64,000 nt of DNA, taken from NCBI GenBank assembly GCA_963717075.1, contig CAVQVI010000007.1, forward strand, positions 372,001-436,000, in the 5' to 3' direction. Positions 56,602-64,000 of this stretch are shown piece after piece (within the stretch, counting starts at the first letter, position 1; each line of letters starts with the position of its first letter). Made by a program: the position numbers and the translations under genes. The notes beneath the pieces were generated by a model. It was given only the letters and a program-made list of their open reading frames with translations. It was not told the DNA's origin and did no database searches. The DNA comes from JBGOTP01 sp963717075 (GTDB lineage: Bacteria; Acidobacteriota; Vicinamibacteria; Vicinamibacterales; CAVVIG01).

Positions 56602-56815
56602 GGTCAGCGTGGGGCCGTAACGTGAAGCGCTTCCATCAGATCAGTGTTTCGGCTCGGTGAGAAACCTGCGGGAGATCCCGGGTCTCACTCGAATTGAGGA
56701 CCGTTGAACGGTGATGCAGTCCAGCGAAGAAGTGCGAAGCGTCCCTGGCCCTGGTTTGTGTGCGCTGTCGCCATCGAGGCTCGAGAAGAGCGCGCGACCA
56801 CACCACGACTCAGGC

Positions 56816-56835
56816 GCCCGACCTGAAGGTCGGGC
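56816..56835. terminator. Palindromic stem-loop, probable terminator
   Basis: GCCCGACCTGAAGGTCGGGC is a perfect palindrome 11 bases downstream of the AIM24 gene stop. The same element occurs at 61578-61597. It can act as an intrinsic terminator stem, although no T-tract follows, and it belongs to a repeated palindrome family. Confidence 0.55.
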
Positions 56836-56845
56836 CTGCTCACCA

Positions 56846-57649
56846 CTAGCTGTTGTCCCCGTCCAGCAGGTTCCCCAACCCCCCGAGAATCGATCCTTCC
56901 TCACGCCCGCCTCGGGTCAGCCCTGGAACGGCGGCGATGATGCGGTTGGCGAGCCGGCTGAGTGGAAGCGACTGCAACCAGATGCGGCCGGGGCCGCGCA
57001 GCGTGGCGAAGAACAAACCTTCCCCACCAAACAGCGCCGACTTGATCTTCCCGACATACTGAATGTCGTACTGCACCGACGGCTGGAACGCGACGATGCA
57101 TCCGGTGTCCACGCGAATCATTTCTCCCGCACCGAGCGTGCGCTCCTGCAGTGTGCCGCCGGCATGGACAAACGCCCAGCCATCTCCCTGCAGGCGCTGC
57201 ATGATGAATCCCTCTCCACCAAACAGCCCGACGCCGAGTTTCTTCTGGAACGCAATGCCGATGGAGACACCCTTTGCGGCAGCCAGGAACGAGTCTTTCT
57301 GCGCGATCAACTCCCCGCCAATTTCGGCAAGGTGGATGGCGATGATCTTCCCTGGATATGGGGCGCCGAAGGCGACGCGCCGCTTCTCGGCGCTGCGGTT
57401 GAGAAACACGGTCATGAACAGCGACTCCCCGGTGAGAAGTCGCTTGCCCGCACCCATCAGCGCCCCCAGGATGCCGCCCTGCTGTGACGCCGAACCGTCG
57501 CCGAAGATCGTTTCCATCTCCACGCCGTCGTCCATGTACATCATGCCGCCTGCCTCGGCGACCGTGGCTTCCTGGGGATCCAATTCGACTTCGACGTACT
57601 GCATGTCGTCGCCGAAGATTTTGTAGTCAATCTCGTGCATGGCGGTCAT
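56846..57649 (-). CDS. AIM24 / TIGR00266-family protein
   Basis: 267 residues from ATG 57649, with GGAGAGGAATCATAG upstream. The sequence is a repeated beta-barrel: YVEVELDPQEATVAEAGGMM, GGELIAQKDSFLAAAKGVSI and GGTLQERTLGAGEMIRVDTG, with FGGEGFIMQRLQGDGWAFVH. The family is widespread in bacteria and related to mitochondrial Aim24; biochemical function is unclear. No signal peptide or membrane helix, so cytoplasmic. It stands alone and is followed by a palindromic terminator. Confidence 0.9.
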   Translation of the reverse strand: MTAMHEIDYKIFGDDMQYVEVELDPQEATVAEAGGMMYMDDGVEMETIFGDGSASQQGGILGALMGAGKRLLTGESLFMTVFLNRSAEKRRVAFGAPYPGKIIAIHLAEIGGELIAQKDSFLAAAKGVSIGIAFQKKLGVGLFGGEGFIMQRLQGDGWAFVHAGGTLQERTLGAGEMIRVDTGCIVAFQPSVQYDIQYVGKIKSALFGGEGLFFATLRGPGRIWLQSLPLSRLANRIIAAVPGLTRGGREEGSILGGLGNLLDGDNS

Positions 57650-57751
57650 CTATGATTCCTCTCCAGTTGAATGGCTGTCGCAAAAAACGATCATCGTACA
57701 CTGCATGTCGCCTCAGTCTCAGTACATCTGTCACATGTTTCGGGTTCCGCT

Positions 57752-59909
57752 TCATTTGTGCCGGATGGCGCGCACTCGTTTGAGGTGCTCGTCGGCGTCC
57801 TGATGCGTAGGGTCGATCCGCAGGGCCTCCTCGAAATGAGCAATCGCCTCATCGTATGCCCCGTGAACCGCCAGCGCTCGGCCGAGGACGTCATGCGCGC
57901 CCGGGTCGTCGGCCCGCGCAGCGACCGCTCGCCTGGCGTGAAGGAGCGCCTGATCCATGTCGCCCGTGTCGAACAGCGCATTCGCCAGATGGCGCTCGCC
58001 CTGCTTGGGATCGATCTCTGCCGCACGCCGAAATGCAGGGATCGCCTCTTCAATTTGGCCAGCGCCGACGAGGGCCACTCCCAAATTGGCGGTCCCAATC
58101 GCGTCGTCCGGACGGAGCGTCAGGGTACTCGCGGTAGCGTGCAATGGCTTCCCCGTACGTTCCTTGTGTGAGGAGAGCGTCGGCCAGAGCGGCCAGCGCG
58201 TCGGCATACGCAGGTTCTATGGCAAGTGCCAGGCGATACTGCTCGATCGCGTCTGGCCAACGCTGCTGTCGGGCCAGGGCTTTTCCGATCGCGGCCCGAG
58301 CCCCAGCGGCTTGGACACGCAGCGGCCGCTGCCAGTGGGGATGATCCGCGGGCGGGGAGGCCCAAATCTCGACGAACTTCTCGAGATGCTCGACGGCTTC
58401 GTCCAGCTTGCCGTCGGTCAAGAGCTCCAAGCCAAGATCGTAGTGAGCCCATGGCACCGCGTCGGCCGCTGCTCGCAGGTGCGGAATGGCTTCTTCCCTC
58501 CGCCCGATCCTGATCAGTTCGCTTGCATAGATGTGGTGCGCGCGCGGTGTTGGCCACCGTTCGACCATTCCCCGATACAGCGTCAGCGGCGACTGATAGT
58601 CCCGGTTGCGCGAGACTGTCGCAGCTGCCAGAGATGTCGAAAGCGCCAGCAACAAGATCCCGCCGGCAAGAGCCTGCCGCGTCAATATGATAGACGGCAC
58701 CCAGGGCCAGGCTCTTATGCCGGTCCGCCACAACGCGGCGATTCCGACAATTGCCAACGTGACGAAGGCCACCATGGGGAGATACATCCGACACTCTCGT
58801 CCCACCTCGTTCGCGATCGGCACAACGCTCGATGTCGGTGACAGCGTCGTGAAAAACCATGCGCCGAGAAATCCGAGATGAGGTTTCCGGCTGAGCGCCA
58901 CCACTGTTCCCCACAGAAGAGCCACGACGACCAGCGCATGCGGCCATACGTCACCTAGCGTCAATGGCAGCACCCATCCGTAGTCGACGACCAGAGATCG
59001 GGGCCAAACGGCCAGACGGAGGTACTGTGTAATGATGACGGCTTGATTGAGCAGGTACGTCCACGGCGTCACCGCGCCAGAAAAGCCCGACGTTCCGCCG
59101 CGCCCGCCGGTCATGAGGAGCGCACCGAGGACGAACCAGGTAACCGCTAGACCCGTGTAGAGGCGCCAGCGTGATCGGGCCGCCTGTGTGAGGGACTCGA
59201 ATACATACATGCGATCGTAGAGAACGACCATTGCTGGGGCGGTGACCATCGACTCCTTGCACGCCATGCCGAGCGCGCACGACAGCACGGCCGCTACGCC
59301 CCAGCGGCCCTTCCGAGGGGAATCGAGCGCGCGTATGGACGCATAGACCGTGAGCAGGTAGAAAAAGGCCATCAGCGATTCCGTGCGCTGCGAAAGATAG
59401 TTCACGGCGTCGCTATTCAGCGGGTGAACCGCCCAGACGAGCGCGGTGGCGAAGCCCAGATGGGTGGCCGCTTCGCCGATCCTGGCATTGACCGATGGCA
59501 GACGCAGTGTACGGGCGACCACCGCGAACACCAGGAGCGCACAGCCAGTGTGCACGAGGACGTTCCCGATGTGATAGCCGCGCACGTCGAGTCCGCCCAG
59601 CGCGTAGTTGATCGCAAAAGAGAAGTGCGCGACAGGCCGGCCGGCAAACGAGGTGTCCTCCAGCGGAAACAACATGCTCGTTACGCTCCACCACTCGCGA
59701 AGCTGATGACTCATCACGATCGACACCAGGTCGTCGGAAATGAACGGGCCTTCGAGACTGTTCCAGTAAGTTGCAGCGCAAGCGGCCACGATAACCCCCA
59801 CACGCCACCAGACGCCGTTCGGCTCCGCACGTGACCCGGATGCGCCTGTCGACGGCTTGGTGCCAGACCGATTCGGTGCCCCAACTCGCGTCGGCGGTTG
59901 TCGTTTCAT
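57752..59909 (-). pseudogene. TMTC-like membrane protein with C-terminal TPRs, one frameshift
   Basis: ATG 59909 opens a protein with about ten membrane helices (VGVIVAACAATYWNSL, VLVHTGCALLVFAVVART, VAAVLSCALGMACKES) and the loop EGPFISDDLVSIV plus HPLNSDAVNYLSQRTES, features of DUF1736/TMTC-type transferases and related bacterial proteins. TPR units follow (IPHLRAAADAVPWAHYDLGL, DAIEQYRLALAIEPAYADAL). Near 58127 the frame breaks at YGEAIARYR; the remaining TPRs (NLGVALVGAGQIEEAIPAFR, HDVLGRALAVHGAYDEAIAH) are in the next frame down to 57752. One base repairs it, giving about 720 residues. A glycosyltransferase role is only suggested by the DD loop. Confidence 0.75.
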
Positions 59910-60096
59910 GGTGCGGAAATACAGTCTAATGGGACGCTCGAGAGCGCTTCAATGTTCAGCCGCCAGACGTGACGCGCGGGTCATCGCTCGACGCCCCTTC
60001 CCCGAAGGCTCCAGGCGGCTACAGCACCGATCTGGACGCAACATGAAGTATCTTGCAAGGGACCGACAGCCGAGAGCCCGAATCTGAGGAGCGGAG

Positions 60097-60588
60097 ATGA
60101 CACTTCAACGAACGGCCTGGATCGTCTTGGCGGTGTTTCTGCTGCTGGCGACGTTCGGAGCCGGCTGGATTATCGGCCGAACCGGTATCGGTTCCGCCGT
60201 CAGCCGAGCGTCTCTCTCGGATCCTGAACGTCAGTTCGCCGATCGGATGTCCGGAGCCTCGCTCGTCGGCTCCTTCACGGTCGACGGCCGAACGAACCGC
60301 GCCGCCAGCGCTGACCGGTACGATCTGTCGACCGTCGAAAAGGTAGGCGATAATCTATGGCGTTTCGGCGTGCGCATGCGTCATGGCGACTTCGACGTGA
60401 CATTGCCCGTCACCGTCCCCATGCAATGGATCGGCGACACGCCGGTCGTCATGCTCACCGAGTACAGCATTCCGTCGCTCGGGACGTTTACCGCGCGCGT
60501 CTTCTTCTACGACGACCGGTACGCCGGTACGTGGCAGCACGGTCGGGAGGTCGGTGGTCACATGTTCGGGCGGATTGAGAAGCAATAA
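60097..60588 (+). CDS. Hypothetical exported protein with single membrane helix
   Basis: 163 residues; a membrane/signal helix (TAWIVLAVFLLLATFGAGWI) then a soluble beta-rich domain: GSFTVDGRTNRAASADRYDL, LWRFGVRMRHGDFDVTLPVT and YAGTWQHGREVGGHMFGRIE. No family name recognised. ATG 60097 is preceded by GAGGAGCGGAG. It resembles small extracytoplasmic lipid- or sugar-binding proteins, but that is only a general impression. Confidence 0.6.
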   Translation: MTLQRTAWIVLAVFLLLATFGAGWIIGRTGIGSAVSRASLSDPERQFADRMSGASLVGSFTVDGRTNRAASADRYDLSTVEKVGDNLWRFGVRMRHGDFDVTLPVTVPMQWIGDTPVVMLTEYSIPSLGTFTARVFFYDDRYAGTWQHGREVGGHMFGRIEKQ

Positions 60589-60703
60589 GACAGCCCGGGA
60601 TACGCCGGAGGTCGAGCGGGTTGTTCGCTGGCAGCGCTTGTGGCGTGGACCTACCGGGCAGTGCTATGCTTGACGCACTGAAATTACAGAGGAGGTTCGT
60701 CGA

Positions 60704-61129
60704 ATGCCAAGCAAGTTTTGGATGGTGGCGGCGGGCGTGAGTGTGCTGCTGGCCGCGGGCCCGGTTCGAGCCCATCACGCGTTTTCGGCGGAGTTCGATG
60801 CGAATCGCCCGGTCACGCTGCGAGGTGCCATCACAAAGGTCGAGTTGGTCAATCCCCACGCCTGGATTCACATAGACGTGAAGGCGCCCGACGGCAAGAT
60901 CGAAAAGTGGATGGTAGAGGGCGGCACGCCGAACACACTGCAGCGCCGCGGCATCACGCGGGACACGATTAAGATCGGCACCGAGATTGTGGTGGACGGC
61001 TTTCAGTCGAAGGATGGGAGCATGAGAGCCAACGGCCGGAACATGACGTTCCCTGACGGCCGGACGTTGTTCATGGGCTCATCGGGAACGGGCGCCCCAC
61101 GCGACGGGAAAGACCCCACCGAAAAATAG
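60704..61129 (+). CDS. DUF6152 family secreted protein
   Basis: 141 residues with a signal peptide (VAAGVSVLLAAGPVRA). The core is HHAFSAEFDANRPVTLRGAI, TKVELVNPHAWIHIDVKAPD and VEGGTPNTLQRRGITRDTIK with GTEIVVDGFQSKDGSMRANG, the pattern of DUF6152 proteins found widely in Acidobacteriota and proteobacteria. Function unknown. AGAGGAGGTTCGTCGA immediately before ATG 60704 is a strong ribosome binding site. The next small gene follows after 13 bases. Confidence 0.85.
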   Translation: MPSKFWMVAAGVSVLLAAGPVRAHHAFSAEFDANRPVTLRGAITKVELVNPHAWIHIDVKAPDGKIEKWMVEGGTPNTLQRRGITRDTIKIGTEIVVDGFQSKDGSMRANGRNMTFPDGRTLFMGSSGTGAPRDGKDPTEK

Positions 61130-61142
61130 CCGGAGCCCGTCG

Positions 61143-61541
61143 ATGGTCAGACGCCTGTCATACGCCGCTGGCGCTATGGTTTGCGCAACCGTGGTCGGAG
61201 TCGCGGCCTACGCCGCGACTCCGCAGAATCCCCCGCCCGCGTCATCCGACGCCAAACGCTACGTGGTGTTTGGGTGCATCAGCCGCGAAATGATGGCGAC
61301 AAACAGCGCGGCAGCTTCTCCGAAGTTTTTCATTACCGATACGAGGGGCGACAAGCCGACGGTGTACCGGCTTGACGGTGACGAAAGTACGCTCATCTTG
61401 CACGTGGGACACACAGTGGAGATCTCCGGGCCTCTCTCGGTGCCACCGGCCGGCGCGACCGGCCCGAACGCGAACGCGCTCGTCTTGAGGGTGAACACGC
61501 TCACGTACCTTTCAGCGACCTGCAAATCGACCAAACCGTAG
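61143..61541 (+). CDS. Hypothetical secreted protein
   Basis: 132 residues, signal peptide AGAMVCATVVGVAAYAAT, then a compact beta domain: RYVVFGCISREMMATNSAAA, FFITDTRGDKPTVYRLDGDE and LHVGHTVEISGPLSVPP, ending LRVNTLTYLSATCKSTKP. Two cysteines (FGC.. and ATC..) may form a disulfide. Small proteins of this pattern (OB-fold-like) are common in Acidobacteriota with no known role. It is coupled to the DUF6152 gene and ends in a long inverted repeat. Confidence 0.65.
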   Translation: MVRRLSYAAGAMVCATVVGVAAYAATPQNPPPASSDAKRYVVFGCISREMMATNSAAASPKFFITDTRGDKPTVYRLDGDESTLILHVGHTVEISGPLSVPPAGATGPNANALVLRVNTLTYLSATCKSTKP

Positions 61542-61602
61542 GCCCGACCTTCAGCTCGGGCGTGAACCGGCCGTCGCGCCCGACCTGAAGGTCGGGCCTA
61601 CG
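61537..61602. terminator. Long inverted repeat between convergent genes (bidirectional terminator)
   Basis: CGTAGGCCCGACCTTCAG at 61537-61554 pairs with CTGAAGGTCGGGCCTACG at 61585-61602, giving an 18-base-pair stem with a 30-base loop. Each arm is also part of its own smaller palindrome (GCCCGACCT..AGCTCGGGC and GCCCGACCTGAAGGTCGGGC). It begins within the last codons of the + gene and ends one base before the stop codon of the - gene. Confidence 0.75.
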
Positions 61603-62436
61603 TCAGCGAGCAGCCGTGGGCCGCTTGCGCAGATGACCGTACATCAGCTCTTCCACGAACGGCACACACTTGAACTCCATCAATCGGGCGTTCTTCTCGA
61701 GGTGTCGATAGAGGAGCATGCTCATCTTCCACGGACGCGTGAAGACCTTCGGGTCGGTGATGGTGACTTCGTAGTTGAGGGTATTGGCGTCCAGGGCCGT
61801 ATACCGCTCCTGAACGTGCAGCTCGTCGCTATGGAAGTTCCCGGCGCGGTCGAACCAGGTCTCTTCCATCTGATCGGTGACATCGATGACAAGTGTCTCG
61901 CCTTCCCAGTGCCCGATCGACCAACCCATCCACGCCGGGGAAGGACTCTTCGCCTTGCTGTTCATCCGGATGATGCGGCTGGCGGTTGTGAACTCGTAGG
62001 CCATGATGATCGTGTTCGTGGACTGCACGATCTGAAACGGATGCGGCATGTAGGTCGCCCGCGGGATCCCCGGCATATAGCACTTGACCTCCGGGTCACG
62101 CGTGATCCAGTTCGCGGCGTTCTCCTTCTTCTTCGCAAGCGCTTCAGGTTTGTACGGAATCTCGTCGCCTTCCACCACGCCCGGGCCAGGCAGCACGGCG
62201 AAGGCCGCCCCGAGTGCGACAACCGGGCCCGCCTTCGCGGCGTGAGCCTGGATGTCCCAGTTGGCCGTGTTCATCACCTGCCAAATGCCTGTAAGGTTTG
62301 GCTTGCCGTCGGCCGTGCGGGGCGCCCTGTATGCCGGGGCCTGAGTCTGACTCGAGGTCGGAATGATTGAGCCAAGTGCCGCGGCCGCAACAATGGCCAC
62401 AACGAACGAAATGCCGACGCCGCGTCGAGTACTCAT
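61603..62436 (-). CDS. Hypothetical secreted protein, Acidobacteriota-type
   Basis: 277 residues with a signal peptide (ISFVVAIVAAAALGSIIPTS). The conserved look is APRTADGKPNLTGIWQVMNT near the mature start, CYMPGIPRATYMPHPFQIVQ, MGWSIGHWEGETLVIDVTDQ and YEVTITDPKVFTRPWKMSML. This is a frequent exported family in Acidobacteriota metagenomes, sometimes beside DUF6152 genes as here. Enzymatic function not known. Only a short gap of the shared inverted repeat separates it from the convergent + gene. Confidence 0.75.
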   Translation of the reverse strand: MSTRRGVGISFVVAIVAAAALGSIIPTSSQTQAPAYRAPRTADGKPNLTGIWQVMNTANWDIQAHAAKAGPVVALGAAFAVLPGPGVVEGDEIPYKPEALAKKKENAANWITRDPEVKCYMPGIPRATYMPHPFQIVQSTNTIIMAYEFTTASRIIRMNSKAKSPSPAWMGWSIGHWEGETLVIDVTDQMEETWFDRAGNFHSDELHVQERYTALDANTLNYEVTITDPKVFTRPWKMSMLLYRHLEKNARLMEFKCVPFVEELMYGHLRKRPTAAR

Positions 62437-62647
62437 CTACCCCTCAAGAAAAGTTTGGCGATACCGGACCTTCAGTCAAGGACGGGATTCTACTATGTTC
62501 CCCGACTGGCCATCACGCGGCGAATCGCGGCCCGATGTCAGACTGTGCGCAAGCATTGATGCACGGAAAAGATCACCGCCGACCCTTCGCCAACGGGCGC
62601 GTCGATGCGGCGATTTGCATTGGCACGGACGTCACCCGCGACGGGGT

Positions 62648-62926
62648 TCAGCTGCGATGGCGGCGAAGAATCGCATCGATCTGCTCCAGCGAGAAGCTGT
62701 TCAGCCCCACGATCTTCGCCTGAGACCGAAAGGCGGGGGGCAGCACCGCACGGGCCTCATCACGAGTCGCCACATCCACGATGATCCACGCGCGGTGATC
62801 GCCGTCCAAACAGCCCCAGTCGGCATGCGTCAGGAAGTGGGACCCCGAAGACAGAAACACCTGCACGACTTTCGCGCACGCCACGACTTCGGGCTCGTGG
62901 GGCACTTCGATTAGGAATCTCGGCAT
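62648..62926 (-). CDS. Small conserved hypothetical protein
   Basis: 92 residues from ATG 62926: PRFLIEVPHEPEVVACAKVV, VFLSSGSHFLTHADWGCLDG and HRAWIIVDVATRDEARAVLP with ILRRHRS at the end. The ferredoxin-like alternation (beta-alpha-beta) suggests a dimeric alpha/beta-barrel-like (DUF3303-type) fold. It lies 19 bases after the histidine kinase stop and is probably co-transcribed with it. Function unknown. Confidence 0.65.
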   Translation of the reverse strand: MPRFLIEVPHEPEVVACAKVVQVFLSSGSHFLTHADWGCLDGDHRAWIIVDVATRDEARAVLPPAFRSQAKIVGLNSFSLEQIDAILRRHRS

Positions 62927-62945
62927 GTGTCTCTCCAACAGCGCA

Positions 62946-64000
62946 TCAGTCCCTCTCAGGCCCGCGTGCTGCGGCCATTGGCAGGCTGACACGGAATTCA
63001 GATCCGCCGGGTCCGGAACTGACGTCGATCACCCCCCGATGGCGATCGACGAGGCGGCGGGCGATGTCCAAACCCAGACCTGTTCCCTCGCCGACGCGCT
63101 TGGTGGTGAAGAAGGGGTCGAAGATCTTCTCCCGAATGTCTTCAGGGATACCCGGGCCGTCATCGACAACGCGAACAACGACGGATTGTCGGTCTCGAAC
63201 GGCCGAAACGGCCACGCGTCCAGCCTCCGGCGCGGCGTCGAGAGCATTATCGATCAGGTTGGACCACACCTGATTGAGCTCGCCGCCGAATCCGTCGACA
63301 CCGGGCAGCCCAGGCTCGATCTCCAGGCTCAAGTCGACTTTTTTTGCCCGCGCTTTTGCGCGAAGCACCGTGATCGTGTCCGAGAGCCCGCGACCCACGT
63401 CCACCAGCCCGGGCACCGCGGCCTGGTCCATATAGGTGAAGCCTTTCACGGCGCTCACAAGCCCGTAGATGCGGGACGCGGCGGTTTCAATTTCGAGCAC
63501 GAGTCTGCGCGCATCACAGATCGCGGCCAGGTAGCGGAGCGCGACCGGCAGTGCGGAAACGGTCAGGCGCGAGGCAAGCGTCTCGAGCCCGGCCACTTCG
63601 ATGCCGGCCTCGACAAACGCGGCGGCCTCCTCGTCGTTCAGCTGGTGCTGCTGCAGCCACTGGGCAATGGTCTCCTCGCGGTCGATCCGCTCCAGTGGAG
63701 ACAGCGTCGCGCTGGCCTCCAAGCATGCGTCGCGCATGCGCTGGACCATCGCGAGCGATGCCTCGGACAAATCGCACGCGCCGAGCGCGCTTGCGGCTTG
63801 CTCAACTGCAGCGAGGCAACCGGCCAAGCTCCTGGAACTGCGCGCGACGGCGGAGGCGGGATTGTTCAGCTCATGGGCCAGACCGGCGGCCAGCTGGCCG
63901 AGTGAGCGCATCTTCTCGTCGTGCAATTCGTTCGATCGAAAGTGCCTGGCGCGGTCGAGCATCACGTGAACCAGTATGGACGTGATCTCGTGGCAGTCGC
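62946..64000 (-). CDS. Sensor histidine kinase (5' end outside the window)
   Basis: The frame is open to the right edge, so the gene starts beyond 64000. The visible part has the H-box SLGQLAAGLAHELNNPASAV, the linker with ASRIYGLVSAVKGFTYMDQA, N-box NQVWSNLIDNALDAAPEAGR, G1 VVDDGPGIPEDIREKIFDPF, and FTTKRVGEGTGLGLDIARRL. This is the HWE/HisKA-like soluble class often fused to cyclic-nucleotide or GAF sensors; the missing N-terminus would tell. An internal ATG at 63965 is not the true start. Confidence 0.88.
   Translation of the reverse strand, partial: DCHEITSILVHVMLDRARHFRSNELHDEKMRSLGQLAAGLAHELNNPASAVARSSRSLAGCLAAVEQAASALGACDLSEASLAMVQRMRDACLEASATLSPLERIDREETIAQWLQQHQLNDEEAAAFVEAGIEVAGLETLASRLTVSALPVALRYLAAICDARRLVLEIETAASRIYGLVSAVKGFTYMDQAAVPGLVDVGRGLSDTITVLRAKARAKKVDLSLEIEPGLPGVDGFGGELNQVWSNLIDNALDAAPEAGRVAVSAVRDRQSVVVRVVDDGPGIPEDIREKIFDPFFTTKRVGEGTGLGLDIARRLVDRHRGVIDVSSGPGGSEFRVSLPMAAARGPERD

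Noticed and set aside
1..64000. CRISPR arrays, tRNA or rRNA genes
   Set aside because: No regularly spaced short repeats, no Cas-like proteins and no tRNA or rRNA-like stretch were seen on either strand.

Overview
The window is high-GC chromosomal DNA from a Gram-negative bacterium. The mix of families fits an Acidobacteriota genome, most likely a Vicinamibacteria-type lineage: a DUF6152 protein, many secreted beta-propellers, a TPR/TMTC-type membrane protein, a large Wza/Wzc cluster, and palindromic repeats with a GACCT-GA-AGGTC core. This placement is inference from family content; no rRNA or tRNA gene is visible. About twenty small indels split otherwise recognisable genes, so many entries are frameshifted reconstructions. 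Some are clearly real decay (truncated duplicates, IS debris); others may be sequence error.

Layout. 1-2.1 kb: the tail of an unknown protein, a gene-poor stretch, and a frameshifted zinc-ribbon gene. 2.1-34.4 kb: a large exopolysaccharide locus on the + strand. It holds a DegT aminotransferase, initiating sugar transferase, Wzc-type co-polymerase/kinase, Wza-type export protein, PglF/FlaA1-type dehydratase, SGNH hydrolase, several GT4 and GT2 glycosyltransferases, a polysaccharide deacetylase-like gene, asparagine synthases (one whole, one truncated), an O-antigen ligase/polymerase, two SAM methyltransferases, a CapK-like adenylate-forming enzyme and an EEP-family nuclease/phosphatase. Inside it (26.4-29.2 kb) two nearly identical beta-helix genes form a ~1 kb inverted repeat around a core of IS3 and IS21 fragments. 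34.5-37.6 kb: a scrambled strip with two DUF4188 remnants, a truncated membrane protein and a dead IS110 transposase.

37.7-46.9 kb (- strand): a secreted esterase, an NHL beta-propeller and a carboxymuconolactone decarboxylase-like protein, then a tightly coupled gene string: deoxyhypusine synthase-like, HupE/UreJ-like, a DUF6162-like protein, a zinc/manganese-type ABC transporter (ZnuA, ZnuC, ZnuB) and a second DUF6162-like protein. The three transporter genes carry about eleven frame breaks while the other genes of the string are open. 47-64 kb is ordinary chromosome: two secreted beta-propellers, PPK2 kinase, AI-2E exporter, YpfJ-type metallopeptidase, AlkB-like dioxygenase, cyclase-family enzyme, hybrid histidine kinase, AIM24 protein, TMTC-like TPR protein, several small secreted proteins and a histidine kinase running off the right edge.

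How the genes work together. In the polysaccharide locus the sugar transferase loads the first sugar on lipid carrier, the glycosyltransferases extend it, methyl-, amino- and amide-modifying enzymes decorate it, the ligase/polymerase joins units, and Wzc/Wza control length and export. No Wzx flippase is visible. The most interesting structures are the reciprocally decayed methyltransferase-GT4 duplication, the beta-helix inverted repeat, and the deoxyhypusine synthase/HupE/DUF6162/Znu string, which looks like a poorly described metal-linked system.
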